Assembly (NCBI GenBank): GCA_963814905.1
Contig: CAWFEM010000014.1
Coordinates: forward strand, 186,001-250,000
Length of the DNA: 64,000 nucleotides
Source: DASWJZ01 sp963814905
Lineage (GTDB): Bacteria; Pseudomonadota; Alphaproteobacteria; Rhizobiales; Afifellaceae
Direction: 5' to 3'
A program made the position numbers and the translations under genes. Below, piece after piece: positions 42,245-51,985 of the stretch (its first letter is position 1; every line of letters starts with the position of its first letter). The notes beneath the pieces are model-generated. The model ran no database searches, was not told the DNA's origin, and saw nothing but the letters and a program-made list of their open reading frames with translations.

Positions 42245-44176
42245 GTGCGCGGCGTGCAAGCTCGTGTGAACACGCAGAGCCCAGAACAACGGCCGGAACG
42301 AAGGCTCGCCGCCGTGCTGGCGGCAGATGTGGTCGGCTACAGCCGACTGATGGGCTCCGACGAGGAAGGCACGCTTGCTCGCCTGCGAGCGCAACGGAGC
42401 GAGGTGATCGACCCCGCTCTCGCGATGCATCACGGCCGCTTGGTCAAGACGACAGGCGATGGCCTGTTGGTGGAGTTTGCCAGCGTCGTTGATGCACTCC
42501 GCTGTGCACTGGATTGGCAGCGAGGCGTTGAGCAGAAAAACGCGGGACTCCCCGAACACCAGCGGATGGTCTTCCGCATTGGAATCAACCTTGGCGATGT
42601 GATCGTCGACGGCGACGACATCCACGGTGATGGCGTCAACGTCGCCGCGCGCCTTGAGGGACTGGCGAGGCCGGGCACGATTTGCGTTTCGCGCGCCGCT
42701 CGCGACCAGGTGCGGGACAAGTTTCAATTCGCGTTCGAGAGCCTCGGCGAGCTGCAGGTCAAGAATATCTCACGCCCGGTGCAGGCGTTCTTGGTGGCAC
42801 CCGATGGCCGGAAGCATCCTGCCCCTGCGAGAGCCGGGCGCGCACGACGGCCGTGGCTCCTCGCAGGACTGCTGGCGGGAGCCGCCATTGTCGTTGTCGG
42901 CGCAGGATGGGCCGCATGGCTTTCTCCGTGGGGGGGAGGGGCTCACCTCGCCAGCGCCGATCACGTGGCGGCGGAGAATCCGCCACTGCCGGACGAGCCG
43001 TCGATTGCCGTCCTGCCGTTCGACACGATTGGAGGTGATTCACAAAACCTCGGTCTGGGCGATGGAATGGCGGAAAACATAACTGCCTCGCTGTCGAAAG
43101 TACCGGAGATGTTCGTCATCGCCCGTAATTCCGCGTTCACTTACAAGGGAGAGCCCGTCAAGGCGCAGACCGTGGGACAGGATTTGGGTGTCCGCTACGT
43201 TCTGGAGGGCAGTGTCCAGGCGTCCGGCGAAAGGGTGCGCATCACCGCGGAGCTGATCGAGGCCGCCACCGGCCAAGACTTGTGGAGCGAGACATACGAC
43301 CGCGCCACCGATGACGTCTTCGCCCTGCAGGACGAGATCACGCTGAAGGTTGTGACCGCGCTCCAGATCGAGCTGACGCAGGGCGAGCTGGCGCGGGTGC
43401 GGCAGCGCGGGACCAAAAATCTGAAGGCTTGGCTGCTGGTCAACCAAAGCCTCGACGACTTCATGCATTTCACCAAGGAAGGAAACGCGCGCGCCAGGAA
43501 GCTTGCCGAAGAGGCGTTGGCGCTCGATCCCAACTATCCCGACGCCTACGTCAGGCTCGCAAGGACATACCTGACGGACTTCCAGACCGGCTGGGCGGCG
43601 AATCGAAACGAGTCCCTGATGCGTAGCGTCGAACTGGCGCAGAAGGCCCTGAAGATCGACGATGCCTACCCGGATACCTACGTTCTTTTGGGCGCGATCT
43701 ACCTGTTTCTGCGGGAGCACGATGCCGCGCTTGTCGCCGTTCGCAAAGCGGTCGCGCTCAGCCCCAATCACTCGCTGGCGCGGGCAAGCCTGGGCATGAC
43801 GTTGACGTATGCCGGCGAGCCCGAGGCGGCGATAGTGGAGTTGAGGGAGGCCATTCGCCTCAGTCCCCTCTACCCAGATTGGTTCCTTGGAGAATTGGGG
43901 CGAGCATATTTTCAGGCGGGGCGTTACGACGAAGCGATAAAGGTCCTGAGCGAGCGCGTGCGCCAGGATTCCGATAGCGGTGAGGCGCTGGTCCTGTTGG
44001 CGGCGGCCGACAGCGCGGCAGGCCGGCCTGAGCAGGCCAAGGAAGCACTGGCGAAATTTCTGGAGCCGCGCCCGTCCTATACGCTGAGACAGTATGCGGG
44101 CGGTGAGTTTTACAAGAGGCCGGAGGATTTGCAGCGTGTCCTCGATGCATTGCGCAATGCCGGCCTACCCGATTGA
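42245..44176 (+). CDS. Class III adenylate cyclase with FlgO-like and TPR regions
   Basis: 643 residues. The N-terminal class III cyclase domain (about 20-185) includes LAADVVGYSRLMGSDEEGT with a metal Asp, KTTGDGLLVEF and GDGVNVAARLEGLA. One membrane helix (about 203-225) follows, then a TolB/FlgO-like domain (SIAVLPFDTIGGD, VRYVLEGSVQ) and four or five TPR helices to the end. This layout is common in rhizobial cyclases with cytosolic catalytic part and periplasmic sensor/TPR part. GTG start at 42245 (or 42266), without a good ribosome site. Signal sensed is unknown. Confidence 0.9.
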   Translation: MRGVQARVNTQSPEQRPERRLAAVLAADVVGYSRLMGSDEEGTLARLRAQRSEVIDPALAMHHGRLVKTTGDGLLVEFASVVDALRCALDWQRGVEQKNAGLPEHQRMVFRIGINLGDVIVDGDDIHGDGVNVAARLEGLARPGTICVSRAARDQVRDKFQFAFESLGELQVKNISRPVQAFLVAPDGRKHPAPARAGRARRPWLLAGLLAGAAIVVVGAGWAAWLSPWGGGAHLASADHVAAENPPLPDEPSIAVLPFDTIGGDSQNLGLGDGMAENITASLSKVPEMFVIARNSAFTYKGEPVKAQTVGQDLGVRYVLEGSVQASGERVRITAELIEAATGQDLWSETYDRATDDVFALQDEITLKVVTALQIELTQGELARVRQRGTKNLKAWLLVNQSLDDFMHFTKEGNARARKLAEEALALDPNYPDAYVRLARTYLTDFQTGWAANRNESLMRSVELAQKALKIDDAYPDTYVLLGAIYLFLREHDAALVAVRKAVALSPNHSLARASLGMTLTYAGEPEAAIVELREAIRLSPLYPDWFLGELGRAYFQAGRYDEAIKVLSERVRQDSDSGEALVLLAAADSAAGRPEQAKEALAKFLEPRPSYTLRQYAGGEFYKRPEDLQRVLDALRNAGLPD

Positions 44177-44266
44177 ACCTCTTGAGAGAAGAACGCGCCC
44201 CGCTGACCGCCTTTGATGGGCGGGATCGGGATTGAGCGGCTCGTTCAGCCGTATGCCCAAAAGGAA

Positions 44267-44293
44267 GAGCGGCCGGCGATGCACCGGCCGCTC
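44267..44293 (-). terminator. Intrinsic terminator of the leftward ABC operon
   Basis: GAGCGGCCGG, seven-base loop, CCGGCCGCTC: perfect 10-bp GC stem. Read leftward it is followed by TTCCTTTT, as an intrinsic terminator. It lies between convergent genes and may also slow rightward transcripts, but that side has no T-run. Confidence 0.8.
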
Positions 44294-44344
44294 GTGACAG
44301 CTCGTCTTCGACGCGTGGAATACGCGGCGCTTGCCGCTACGCCG

Positions 44345-45319
44345 TCACATCAGGCCGTTCGCCTTCAGGATTTCGTCGGCGTTGTCCTTGGTGATCTGCA
44401 GCGTGTCGAGCACGACCGCCTTTTCGACTTTTTCGCCCGCGAGATACTTGAGCGCTTGCCGTAGTCCCTCCGCGCCCGGCGTGGCGTACAGGAACGTCGC
44501 CGTGAGCTCGCCGTTGTGAACCCACATGACGCCCTCGTTCGGCAGTGCATCGATGCCGATGAACTTCATCTCCGCCTCGCGTCCGACATCTTTGGCAGCG
44601 AGGTAGGCGCCGTAGGCCATCGGATCGTTGTGACCGTAGACGAGGTCGATCTTCTCGTTGTTGATAAGCGCGGTCTTCATGATGTTGTAGGCTTGGTCCT
44701 GCTTCCAGTCGCCGGACTGCTGATCGAGCAGATACTTGATGCCGGGCTCTTTGTCGCTGAACTCATGGAAGCCGTCGTGGCGGTCATGCGCCGGCTGCGT
44801 GCCGAGGCCGCCCCAGATTTCGACGACATTGCCCGATGCGTTGCCTTCGCCACCGAGAATCTCGACGGCATACTTCCCGGCTGCACGGCCAATCAGCTTG
44901 TTGTCGCCACCGACGAACTGCACGTAGCGGTCAGTGTCGACGTTGCGATCGAGCACGAAGACGGGAATGCCTGCGTCGATGGCCTGCTCGACCACACCGG
45001 TGAGACCGGCGGACTCCTTAGGTGAGATGAGAAGGGCGTCGACCTCCTGACGGATCAGGTTCTCCACGTCGGCGACCTGCTTCTCCGTCTTGTCCTCGCC
45101 ATCGGTGATGATCAGGTCCACCTCCGGGTGCTTCTCGGCCTCCGCGATGATGTCCTTGTTGAACTGGGCGCGCCACGGCTCGATGGTGGTCGCCTGCGAG
45201 AACCCGATCGTCCATTTCTTGTCCTGCGCGGAGGCCCGCATGCCGGCGGGCAGATAGACCGTCATCGCCGCACCGCCCGCGATGGCGCTTGAGAGCTTCA
45301 GAAATTCACGTCGTTTCAT
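44345..45319 (-). CDS. Ribose-type ABC transporter substrate-binding protein with Tat-like signal
   Basis: 324 residues. MKRREFLKLSSAIAGG is a twin-arginine-type signal (RREFLKL), cut near RASAQ. The mature part is a type-1 periplasmic binding protein: TIGFSQATTIEPWRAQ, VDALLISPKESAG, PVFVLDRNVDTDRYVQFVGG, LVYGHNDPMAYGA, FIGIDALPNEGVMW. Asp/Arg in LDRNVDTD and Asn/Asp in GHNDP are the usual sugar contacts of ribose/galactofuranose-binding relatives. Last gene of the operon, overlapping the permease end by 14 bases and followed by a terminator. Confidence 0.92.
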   Translation of the reverse strand: MKRREFLKLSSAIAGGAAMTVYLPAGMRASAQDKKWTIGFSQATTIEPWRAQFNKDIIAEAEKHPEVDLIITDGEDKTEKQVADVENLIRQEVDALLISPKESAGLTGVVEQAIDAGIPVFVLDRNVDTDRYVQFVGGDNKLIGRAAGKYAVEILGGEGNASGNVVEIWGGLGTQPAHDRHDGFHEFSDKEPGIKYLLDQQSGDWKQDQAYNIMKTALINNEKIDLVYGHNDPMAYGAYLAAKDVGREAEMKFIGIDALPNEGVMWVHNGELTATFLYATPGAEGLRQALKYLAGEKVEKAVVLDTLQITKDNADEILKANGLM

Positions 45320-46631
45320 GTGCGTTTCCTCCTTGTTTATGAGGCGTTGTCTCGCCCGACGGCCGATTTTCTACGGCCGACTCCAGTCGCGCCGTTCCCG
45401 GTATGGGAATGCGCAGATTGGTTAGAATCTCGCCGAGGTTCCGCTCTTGCACGAGAACCGTTCCGACGATGATCAGACCCTTCAGAACAAGCTGCAGGTT
45501 GGAATTGATGTTGTGGAGCTGAAGGATGTTGGAAAGCAGTCCGAAGATGAGCACGCCGACCAGTGTGCCTGCCAGACCGCCGCGGCCACCCATGAGGCTC
45601 GTGCCGCCGATCACGACGGCTGCAATAGCGTCGAGTTCCAGCCCGGCGCCCGCGTCCGGCTTTCCCTGGCGGTACTGCGCGACATAGAGCACCGCCGCGA
45701 CGCCGGCGAGCATGCCGGAGATTGCATAGGTCGCGATCTTTACGCGCGCCACATCGACGCCGGAAAGGCGTGCGGCCTCTTCGTTTCCGCCGATCGAATA
45801 GACGTAGCGGCCGAACGATGTGAACCGCAGCACGGCGCCATAGATTGCCACCGCTGCGAGGAAGAAGAGCCCCGGCACCGGAAAGACGCCGAACACGAGC
45901 GATCGAAGCGTGTCGAACTCCGCCACTGCGTTCGACCCCGTGTAGACCGGAAGGACGGCGTTGTTCTGACCCGCCGTGAGCCGCGCGACGCCGAGCGCCG
46001 TCACCATCATCGCCAGCGTCACGATGAACGGCTGGAGGCGGCCACCGACGATGATGAGCCCGTTGATTGCCCCGAACAGCAATCCTACGCACGGCACGAT
46101 AAGCAGGACGCCGATCACACCGAATTTCGTCTCGACCTGAGGTATGGCGAACCAGAGGGCGAGCGCGGCGGCGATCGCTCCCGCCGCGAGCGGCAGAACC
46201 GTGCGGCGGACGGGATCAAGCCCGACTTCCTCCCGTCGGCCAAGCGCGTGCGGCGCCGCAGCGAAGTTTCGAAACAGGAACCTGACAAGGGAGGCGACGA
46301 CAACGAAAGCAACCAGGGCGAAGCCCGGCACGCCCATCGCCGCGGCCGGGGTGAGCCCAGGGACCGTCAAAAGCATGGCGCAGACGACCGAGCAGATCGC
46401 CATGAGCGAGCCGACCGACAGGTCGATCCCGGCAATCAGGATCACCGCCGTCATCCCCGTCGCAACGAGGCCGGTGATGGAGACCTGCCGGAGCACGTCG
46501 AGAAGGTTCCCGTAGGAAAGGAAGATGTTGTTGCCCTTCGAGCTGATCGGCGAGGCGAGCAGGCCAATGAGGAAGATCAGAACGAGCCCCCAATAGAGCT
46601 TGGTGCGCGCAATGATATGGAGGACGCTCAT
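45306..46631 (-). CDS. Ribose-type ABC transporter permease
   Basis: 441 residues with about ten membrane segments. IAGIDLSVGSLMAIC, NGLIIVGGRLQPFIVTLAMM, the coupling-helix region YSIGGNEEAARLSGV and IAAVVIGGTSLMGGRGG are the RbsC family blocks. It is some 110 residues longer than RbsC owing to an extra stretch of about 70 residues (from RNFAAAPHALGRR on) between the third and fourth segments and a hydrophilic tail. ATGA overlap with the ATPase stop shows coupling. Confidence 0.92.
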   Translation of the reverse strand: MSVLHIIARTKLYWGLVLIFLIGLLASPISSKGNNIFLSYGNLLDVLRQVSITGLVATGMTAVILIAGIDLSVGSLMAICSVVCAMLLTVPGLTPAAAMGVPGFALVAFVVVASLVRFLFRNFAAAPHALGRREEVGLDPVRRTVLPLAAGAIAAALALWFAIPQVETKFGVIGVLLIVPCVGLLFGAINGLIIVGGRLQPFIVTLAMMVTALGVARLTAGQNNAVLPVYTGSNAVAEFDTLRSLVFGVFPVPGLFFLAAVAIYGAVLRFTSFGRYVYSIGGNEEAARLSGVDVARVKIATYAISGMLAGVAAVLYVAQYRQGKPDAGAGLELDAIAAVVIGGTSLMGGRGGLAGTLVGVLIFGLLSNILQLHNINSNLQLVLKGLIIVGTVLVQERNLGEILTNLRIPIPGTARLESAVENRPSGETTPHKQGGNAHETT

Positions 46632-48259
46632 GCCGCCGTCTCTCCGCCAAGGTCGGAGCGCGGCGCGGCGAGATGCATGATCCTCTCCTCCGTCGCCTGG
46701 GCGCGCTCGATGATCCCTCTTTGACGTCCTTCCGACATCACCAGGATGCGGTCCGACAGAAGCAGGAGCTCGGGAAGCTCCGAGCTCACCAACACGATCG
46801 CCAGGCCCTGGCGCGCCAGCGCCAGGACGAGGTCGTAGATTTCCTGCTTGGCTCCCACGTCTATCCCGCGTGTCGGCTCATCCAGGAGAAGGACGCGCGG
46901 CGCCGTCGCGAGCCACTTGCCCATCACCACCTTCTGCTGGTTGCCTCCCGAAAGGGTGCCCGCAAGCTGTTCGATTCCGGTGCAGCGGATGTGCAATCTT
47001 TCCACTTCCTCGCGTGCGACTGCGGCCTCGTCGGCGAAGGCGCGCACGCCGAACCGGGCAAGCCGTCCGAGCGAAGGGAGCGAGATATTGTCGCGGATCG
47101 ATGCGCCGAGATGCAGACCCTTTGCCTTGCGGTCTTCCGTCACCAGCGCAAGGCCGAGCTGATGCGCCTGTCGCGGCGACCCGATCTGCACCGGGGCTCC
47201 ATCAATGAAAATCTCTCCGGCGCGTCGCCCAAGCGACGAACCGAAGAGCGCCTCCAGAATCTCGGTTCGGCCGGAACCGAGGAGGCCGCCTATTCCGAGC
47301 ACCTCTCCGCGTCTCAGATCGAAGTCGACGCCGGACACGACGCGGCGCCAGCCGCCCCTGCTCGGAAGATCGAGCGTGAGACCGCGAACGGAGAGCAGTA
47401 GCGGGCCGAGGGAGCGCTCTTCCGAGACGGTGCCGAGCATCTCGCGTCCGACCATGGCCGAGATCATGTCGTTGCGCGTGAGATCGCCGATTGGGGCGGT
47501 GAGCACGCGCTGCCCGTCGCGGAGCACGGTGACCCGGTCCGCCAGCAGCATGACCTCGTCGAGACGATGCGAGATGTAGACGATCGCCACGCCGGTGTCG
47601 GAGAGCTGCTCGATCAGCCTGAACAGGCGGCGGCATTCGACCGGCGTCAGGGCGGAGGTGGGCTCGTCCATGATCAGGATGCGAGCCGACATGGAAAGCG
47701 CCTTCGCGATCTCCACGAGCTGCTGCTCGCCAACGCGGAGCCGTCCCACCTTGGTCTGCGGATCGAGATCGATGCCGAGCCGCGAGAGATGCTCTCGCGC
47801 CGCCTTGACCATGAGCTTGCGGTTCACGACGAGGCCGCCGATCAGCGGCTCACGGCCGAGAAAGATGTTCTCCGCTATGGTGAGCTCAGGAACGAGGTTG
47901 AGCTCCTGGTGAATGATCGCGATTCCCGCGCGCTCGGCATCGCGCACGCCCGTGAAGCGCCTTTTGGAGCCTTCAACCTCTATCTCGCCGTCGTATTGCG
48001 TATGCACGCCGGAGAGAATCTTCATGAGCGTGGATTTTCCCGCGCCGTTCTCTCCAACGACGGCGTGGACTTCTCCGAAACTCAGAGTGAAGGACACGTC
48101 GCGTAGGGCGGTAACACCCGAGAAGTGCTTCGTTACGCCGACTGCCTGAAGCACCGGATCGCTGTTCGGGCCGGCGGATGACCCCGCGGCGCCACCGATT
48201 CCGTCACGCAAATCAGCCACGCGCGGCGCAGTGTGCACCCGAGCCTCCCCACTTTGCAT
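46628..48259 (-). CDS. Ribose-type ABC transporter tandem ATPase
   Basis: 543 residues, two nucleotide-binding domains. First: GENGAGKSTLM, signature VGEQQLVEIAKAL, LIMDEPTSAL, ISHRLDEV. Second: relaxed Walker A GLLGSGRTEIL, signature LSGGNQQKVV, LLDEPTRGIDVG. The complete catalytic set of the first half and the relaxed Walker A of the second are normal for RbsA-like proteins. Start chosen at ATG 48259 with GAGGG upstream; ATG 48289 would leave only a few bases of leader after the predicted promoter. First gene of a three-gene importer operon. Confidence 0.93.
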   Translation of the reverse strand: MQSGEARVHTAPRVADLRDGIGGAAGSSAGPNSDPVLQAVGVTKHFSGVTALRDVSFTLSFGEVHAVVGENGAGKSTLMKILSGVHTQYDGEIEVEGSKRRFTGVRDAERAGIAIIHQELNLVPELTIAENIFLGREPLIGGLVVNRKLMVKAAREHLSRLGIDLDPQTKVGRLRVGEQQLVEIAKALSMSARILIMDEPTSALTPVECRRLFRLIEQLSDTGVAIVYISHRLDEVMLLADRVTVLRDGQRVLTAPIGDLTRNDMISAMVGREMLGTVSEERSLGPLLLSVRGLTLDLPSRGGWRRVVSGVDFDLRRGEVLGIGGLLGSGRTEILEALFGSSLGRRAGEIFIDGAPVQIGSPRQAHQLGLALVTEDRKAKGLHLGASIRDNISLPSLGRLARFGVRAFADEAAVAREEVERLHIRCTGIEQLAGTLSGGNQQKVVMGKWLATAPRVLLLDEPTRGIDVGAKQEIYDLVLALARQGLAIVLVSSELPELLLLSDRILVMSEGRQRGIIERAQATEERIMHLAAPRSDLGGETAA

Positions 48260-48299
48260 TTTTGTCGCCGCCCTCTTGTGCCGGAGCATGCTAACTGAA

Positions 48300-48329
48300 A
48301 TGCTAGGTGTACTAACCTACACAGGTCAA
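48300..48329 (-). promoter_or_regulatory. ABC-operon promoter with overlapping operator in the divergent region
   Basis: Leftward -35 TTGACC (48329-48324), 18 bases, -10 TAGCAT (48305-48300). The spacer holds two overlapping inverted repeats: GTGTA, six bases, TACAC (48307-48322) and TAGGT, six bases, ACCTA (48304-48319). On the other strand a GATAAT (48333-48338) lies just before the GntR ATG (48344), so that gene may be read from a leaderless mRNA. The operator would control both directions. Confidence 0.6.
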
Positions 48330-48343
48330 GGCGATAATATTCA

Positions 48344-49051
48344 ATGCCCGGCTCGCTTGCGCTGACACCGGAAGCGGTTGCTCTTCCGACCAGCCGACCG
48401 TCGAAGGCCAATCAGATTTATGCCGCGTTGCGGGAGGCAATCGTTTCCGGCGAGATCGCTCCGGGCGCGAGCATCGACAAGAACGAGCTTTGTGCGCGCT
48501 TCGGCGTCTCGCGTCTGCCCATCACCACGGCGGTCAATCGCCTGGCCTATGACGGCCTCGTGCTGATCGAGCCGCAGAAGGGCTCGTTCGTGGCCAAGAT
48601 CAAGCTCGGCGATGCCCTCCAATGGATGCTCGCGCGCCGCGCGCTGGAGGCGGAGCTTGCTGCGGAGTGCGCGCGACGTCTTCCGGACGCTTCGATCGAT
48701 CGGCTGAAACGCAATCTCCTCTATCAACAAGCCGCCGTCGGCGGGGACGACTATTCGGGCTTTCTCAGGCTTGATGTGGTCTTTCATCAGCAACTCGTCG
48801 ATGGCCTCGGCCTCGGACGCATTGGCGAGCTTCTCGATTCCCTTCGCGCGCACCTCGACCGCATCCGGCGTATCCTCCTTCCCGAGCCGGGCAGAATGGA
48901 AAGCACGCTCGCCGAACATCAGTCGATCTTTGACGCGATCGTGCGGCGAAAGCCGCGGCAGGCTGATCAGGCGATGCGGACGCACCTGAATGTCGTCCTG
49001 GAGCGCCTCGTCATCTTCGAAAAGCAGTACCCCGACTTCTTCGGGCACTGA
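48344..49051 (+). CDS. GntR family regulator (FadR subgroup)
   Basis: 235 residues. Winged helix at about 18-85 (NQIYAALREAIVSGEIAPG, then LCARFGVSRLPITTAVNRLAYDGLV) and an FCD-type all-helical effector domain (90-225) with DVVFHQQL and AEHQSIFDAI containing the metal-ligand Asp and His residues. Divergent from the ABC importer with a palindromic site in between, so it probably represses the importer and itself. Effector unknown: likely a sugar acid. Confidence 0.92.
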   Translation: MPGSLALTPEAVALPTSRPSKANQIYAALREAIVSGEIAPGASIDKNELCARFGVSRLPITTAVNRLAYDGLVLIEPQKGSFVAKIKLGDALQWMLARRALEAELAAECARRLPDASIDRLKRNLLYQQAAVGGDDYSGFLRLDVVFHQQLVDGLGLGRIGELLDSLRAHLDRIRRILLPEPGRMESTLAEHQSIFDAIVRRKPRQADQAMRTHLNVVLERLVIFEKQYPDFFGH

Positions 49052-49197
49052 CGGCGTCGATTGGCCGGCGGCAGCGGGCCCGCAGCGCTTCCGGCTGGCA
49101 TCAAGAACATATCGCGAAGGGTGGCTACAGAACGAGAGAACGCTAATATGCCAGCGGGCCACGCAGAAAGTGCAGCGTAACACGGTGGGCAGCGGCC

Positions 49198-50859
49198 ATG
49201 GCGTTTGGAGTGACACGCGACGGCACGTTTGTGCGGAACAGAAAAGACGCGTCCGCGAACGCGACGCCGAAGGGGTCCCGGCAGCAGCGATCGGAAGGTG
49301 TGATCGGTCGGACGGTTTCCGCGGCCGCCGCAAAAGTACCGGACTACCTTCTGCCGGCGCTGCTGATCCGTCGTCTTCTCAATGGGAAGCCTAGGAACGA
49401 TAGGCCGGCCGGCGCACTCAAGATCAGCTGGATGCTCGGCGGTCAGGCTTCGAACGGATGGGCATACGCCATCAACACCAACCGGCTCGTCGCCGAGTTA
49501 CCGTTCTATCGTCATACGCTGAATCAAGCCGACGCCTCGGCGGACATTGCAATCTACTTCGACGCGTTGATCCACACCGGAACCAGCCAGCGCGGCCGGC
49601 ACAACATTCTTCGGCTTGGGGGGCCACGGCCTTTGCACCGGCTGTTCCGCGGCGACATCGAGAAGAGCTTAGGCTACTTGCGCCGGTTCGATGCGATCAT
49701 AGCGCTCAACGACGATCTGGCGCGTTTCGCGAGAATGAGCGGCGTCGCGACCTATGTCGTACCGAACGCGTTGGACCTCGGAGAGTGGTGCTCGTCTTAC
49801 GATCCACATCGAGCGCCCTTTGTCGCAGGTTTTGCCGCCAGCGTTTCAGAAACGGAGGAGCGGCGTCTCAAGGGGTTCGATAATGCCCTTGCCGCATGCG
49901 AGGCGGCCGGGGTCGATCTCCTGACACTCAAGAGAGACGAAGATATCCGCATCCCGCATGAGCGAATGCGAGACGACTTCTATGGCCGAATATCATGCCT
50001 GGTGCATCCCGTGGCGGAGGGGAAGGAGGGCTCGTCGAACGTGATCATGGAGGCTCTCGCCTGCGGCGTTCCGGTGATCACGACGAGAGACTGCGGCTTT
50101 CATGCCAAGATATTGAAGGATGGCAAGGACGTACTTTATGCGCGGCGAGACAAGGAGAGCCTCGTTGCATGCATCGAGCGACTGCGTGGTGACGCCGAAC
50201 TCAGAGCACGTCTCTCTCAGAACGGCAGAATTGTTGTTGAGCGATATCACGACATTACAAAGATCGGCCGAGAATACAGAAACATTTTTGCGTCCGTCGC
50301 AGCGGGAAAGCGCCGCCTCAAGGTTTCGCTCGTGCCATTCGGGGAGCAGCCGGAAGAGACCGCCACCGCCCGGGTCCGCTGCAGGTATCTTGCCGACGCG
50401 CTGAACGAGCACTTTGGCGCGGACTGCCGGGCAGATGTCGGGCTTGCGGACGACGCCGATGTGATTGTCGTCAGCGAGCTCTGCTCGCAATCAACCCTTA
50501 TCAGGCTGCAAGAACGGAAGACCGCAGGAGCACTGATCGTCTACGATTGCTGCACCCCGTATTACCCGAGTGACCAGGAGATTTACGGCGTGCATGCCGC
50601 AAAGCGGTTTTGGGATCTGGTGGACCTGGCGGATCAGGTCACCGTTCCAACGGAGGGCATAAAGCGGCTACTCGTCAGGGGCGGTGTATGGAAGCCGATA
50701 TCTGTGGTCCCCTCCGGCGTTAGCTCCCGCGAACATGAGGCACGAAGTCTGGAGGAGCCTATCGACGGTGGTTTCGGCGATTTCGCGGTTGCAAAGTGCT
50801 TCTTTGATCAGGTGCTCTCGGGGGGCTCGCGTCTCAGAGGGAAAAGGGCCGGGTCGTGA
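49198..50859 (+). CDS. Two-part glycosyltransferase, second half truncated
   Basis: 553 residues. Residues about 80-365 form a GT4-like glycosyltransferase (ISWMLGGQASNGWAYAINTN; VHPVAEGKEGSSNVIMEALACGVPVITT, the nucleotide-sugar-binding E-x7-E-like region). After a linker, about 375-505 look like the N-terminal Rossmann half of a second glycosyltransferase (DDADVIVVSELCSQSTL, YDCCTPYYPSD, DQVTVPTEGIKRLL). Its C-terminal half is missing: from about residue 515 (AKCFFDQVLSGGS) the sequence looks unrelated to a transferase, and a GGGGGG run lies at 50819-50824. It may be a decayed or frameshifted fusion. No strong ribosome site at the ATG. Role in surface polysaccharide is inferred. Confidence 0.75.
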   Translation: MAFGVTRDGTFVRNRKDASANATPKGSRQQRSEGVIGRTVSAAAAKVPDYLLPALLIRRLLNGKPRNDRPAGALKISWMLGGQASNGWAYAINTNRLVAELPFYRHTLNQADASADIAIYFDALIHTGTSQRGRHNILRLGGPRPLHRLFRGDIEKSLGYLRRFDAIIALNDDLARFARMSGVATYVVPNALDLGEWCSSYDPHRAPFVAGFAASVSETEERRLKGFDNALAACEAAGVDLLTLKRDEDIRIPHERMRDDFYGRISCLVHPVAEGKEGSSNVIMEALACGVPVITTRDCGFHAKILKDGKDVLYARRDKESLVACIERLRGDAELRARLSQNGRIVVERYHDITKIGREYRNIFASVAAGKRRLKVSLVPFGEQPEETATARVRCRYLADALNEHFGADCRADVGLADDADVIVVSELCSQSTLIRLQERKTAGALIVYDCCTPYYPSDQEIYGVHAAKRFWDLVDLADQVTVPTEGIKRLLVRGGVWKPISVVPSGVSSREHEARSLEEPIDGGFGDFAVAKCFFDQVLSGGSRLRGKRAGS

Positions 50860-50920
50860 CCCGCAGAATCCGCGGCCCGAATAGAACCACTGCAACCGGT
50901 GACGTGCGAGCAGACAGCAC

Positions 50921-51874
50921 ATGCTAAGGGTCAGTGTCGAGGTTGAGGAAAAGTATGCGGAGCGATTCGACGGAATTCTTCAGAACAAGGAATTGCTCAG
51001 GAAGCATGGCGTCGAGATAGCGCGCAGTCTGGAGCACCCCGACCTGACGTGGATACAGGACGGCTTGTTGTGGGAAGCCAACCAACCCGTGCTGCGTGAC
51101 AAGCCCCTGATCGTTTACGAACGCAATGATTTAGCAAGTCTGAGGGAGAAGAACCGCGCGCTTCTGGAGCAAGCGAACGTACTCGCCTGCACCAAGGAAA
51201 TCCGCTACCGCGACAAAAGCTTCTATAACAGCCGGCCGACCGAGCTGTTCAGTGAGGGGATCGACGCTCACCGAGTTGTCTTGTCTGACGCCGCGCTGGC
51301 GAAGATCGTGAGTGTGCATCCGATATTTCTACAGAGGCGTTTTGAGCTGATCCGAAGCCAGGGCACACTGGCATTCGACAGGCGGAAAAGTGATCTGTTT
51401 TTCGCGGGACAAATGAACTACACCGATGACGCAATTTCATTGCATCGACGCATGGCTTGCGAGGCTCTCCTGGCGCTCGGAAGCAGGTTCAAAGTTCTAA
51501 TCGGTGTGGGGCGATGCTTCGATCAGCGCACGTTTTATGAGACGCTCGAGAGGAGCAAGGCGTTCCTCTCGCCCTATGGCTATGGAGAGTATAGCTGGAA
51601 GGACTACGAGGCGGTTTTCTGCGGATGTATTTTGATCAAGCCGGACAGCGACGATATCACTGCCTATGGCTTGGACATTTATCGATCCGGGAGACACTGC
51701 GTACGATGTAGGCCGGATTTTTCCGACCTCGACGATGTCTTCTCCGCCATAGTGGAAAACCTCGATGAGCATGCCGAAATGGCGCTCGCCACCCAAAAAA
51801 ATCTCGTCGCCGCCGCCGCCGACCGGGAACGCGTCGCGGAGGACGTGGCATTGTTCCTGAAGGGTCTGGTTTAG
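50921..51874 (+). CDS. Glycosyltransferase-like protein
   Basis: 317 residues. The C-terminal part SPYGYGEYSWKDYEAVFCGCILIKPD is the recognisable block, typical of GT-B glycosyltransferases that end in an acidic donor-binding motif, with a DLDDVFSAIVENLDEH tail. The N-terminal half is less typical but has IVYERNDLAS and LSDAALAKIVSVHP. It lies 61 bases after the truncated two-part transferase on the same strand and may be a separate enzyme of the same polysaccharide pathway. ATG at 50921 without a clear ribosome site. Confidence 0.65.
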   Translation: MLRVSVEVEEKYAERFDGILQNKELLRKHGVEIARSLEHPDLTWIQDGLLWEANQPVLRDKPLIVYERNDLASLREKNRALLEQANVLACTKEIRYRDKSFYNSRPTELFSEGIDAHRVVLSDAALAKIVSVHPIFLQRRFELIRSQGTLAFDRRKSDLFFAGQMNYTDDAISLHRRMACEALLALGSRFKVLIGVGRCFDQRTFYETLERSKAFLSPYGYGEYSWKDYEAVFCGCILIKPDSDDITAYGLDIYRSGRHCVRCRPDFSDLDDVFSAIVENLDEHAEMALATQKNLVAAAADRERVAEDVALFLKGLV

Positions 51875-51985
51875 GCCTTCGGGTCACGGAAGGGTACCGA
51901 CCCGTTTGGGGTATGCCCTGGCGCATCACGCACTGTGCGATAGTATGCAGCGACGGATTTCTTTTTCCACAGACGATGCGAGCGG

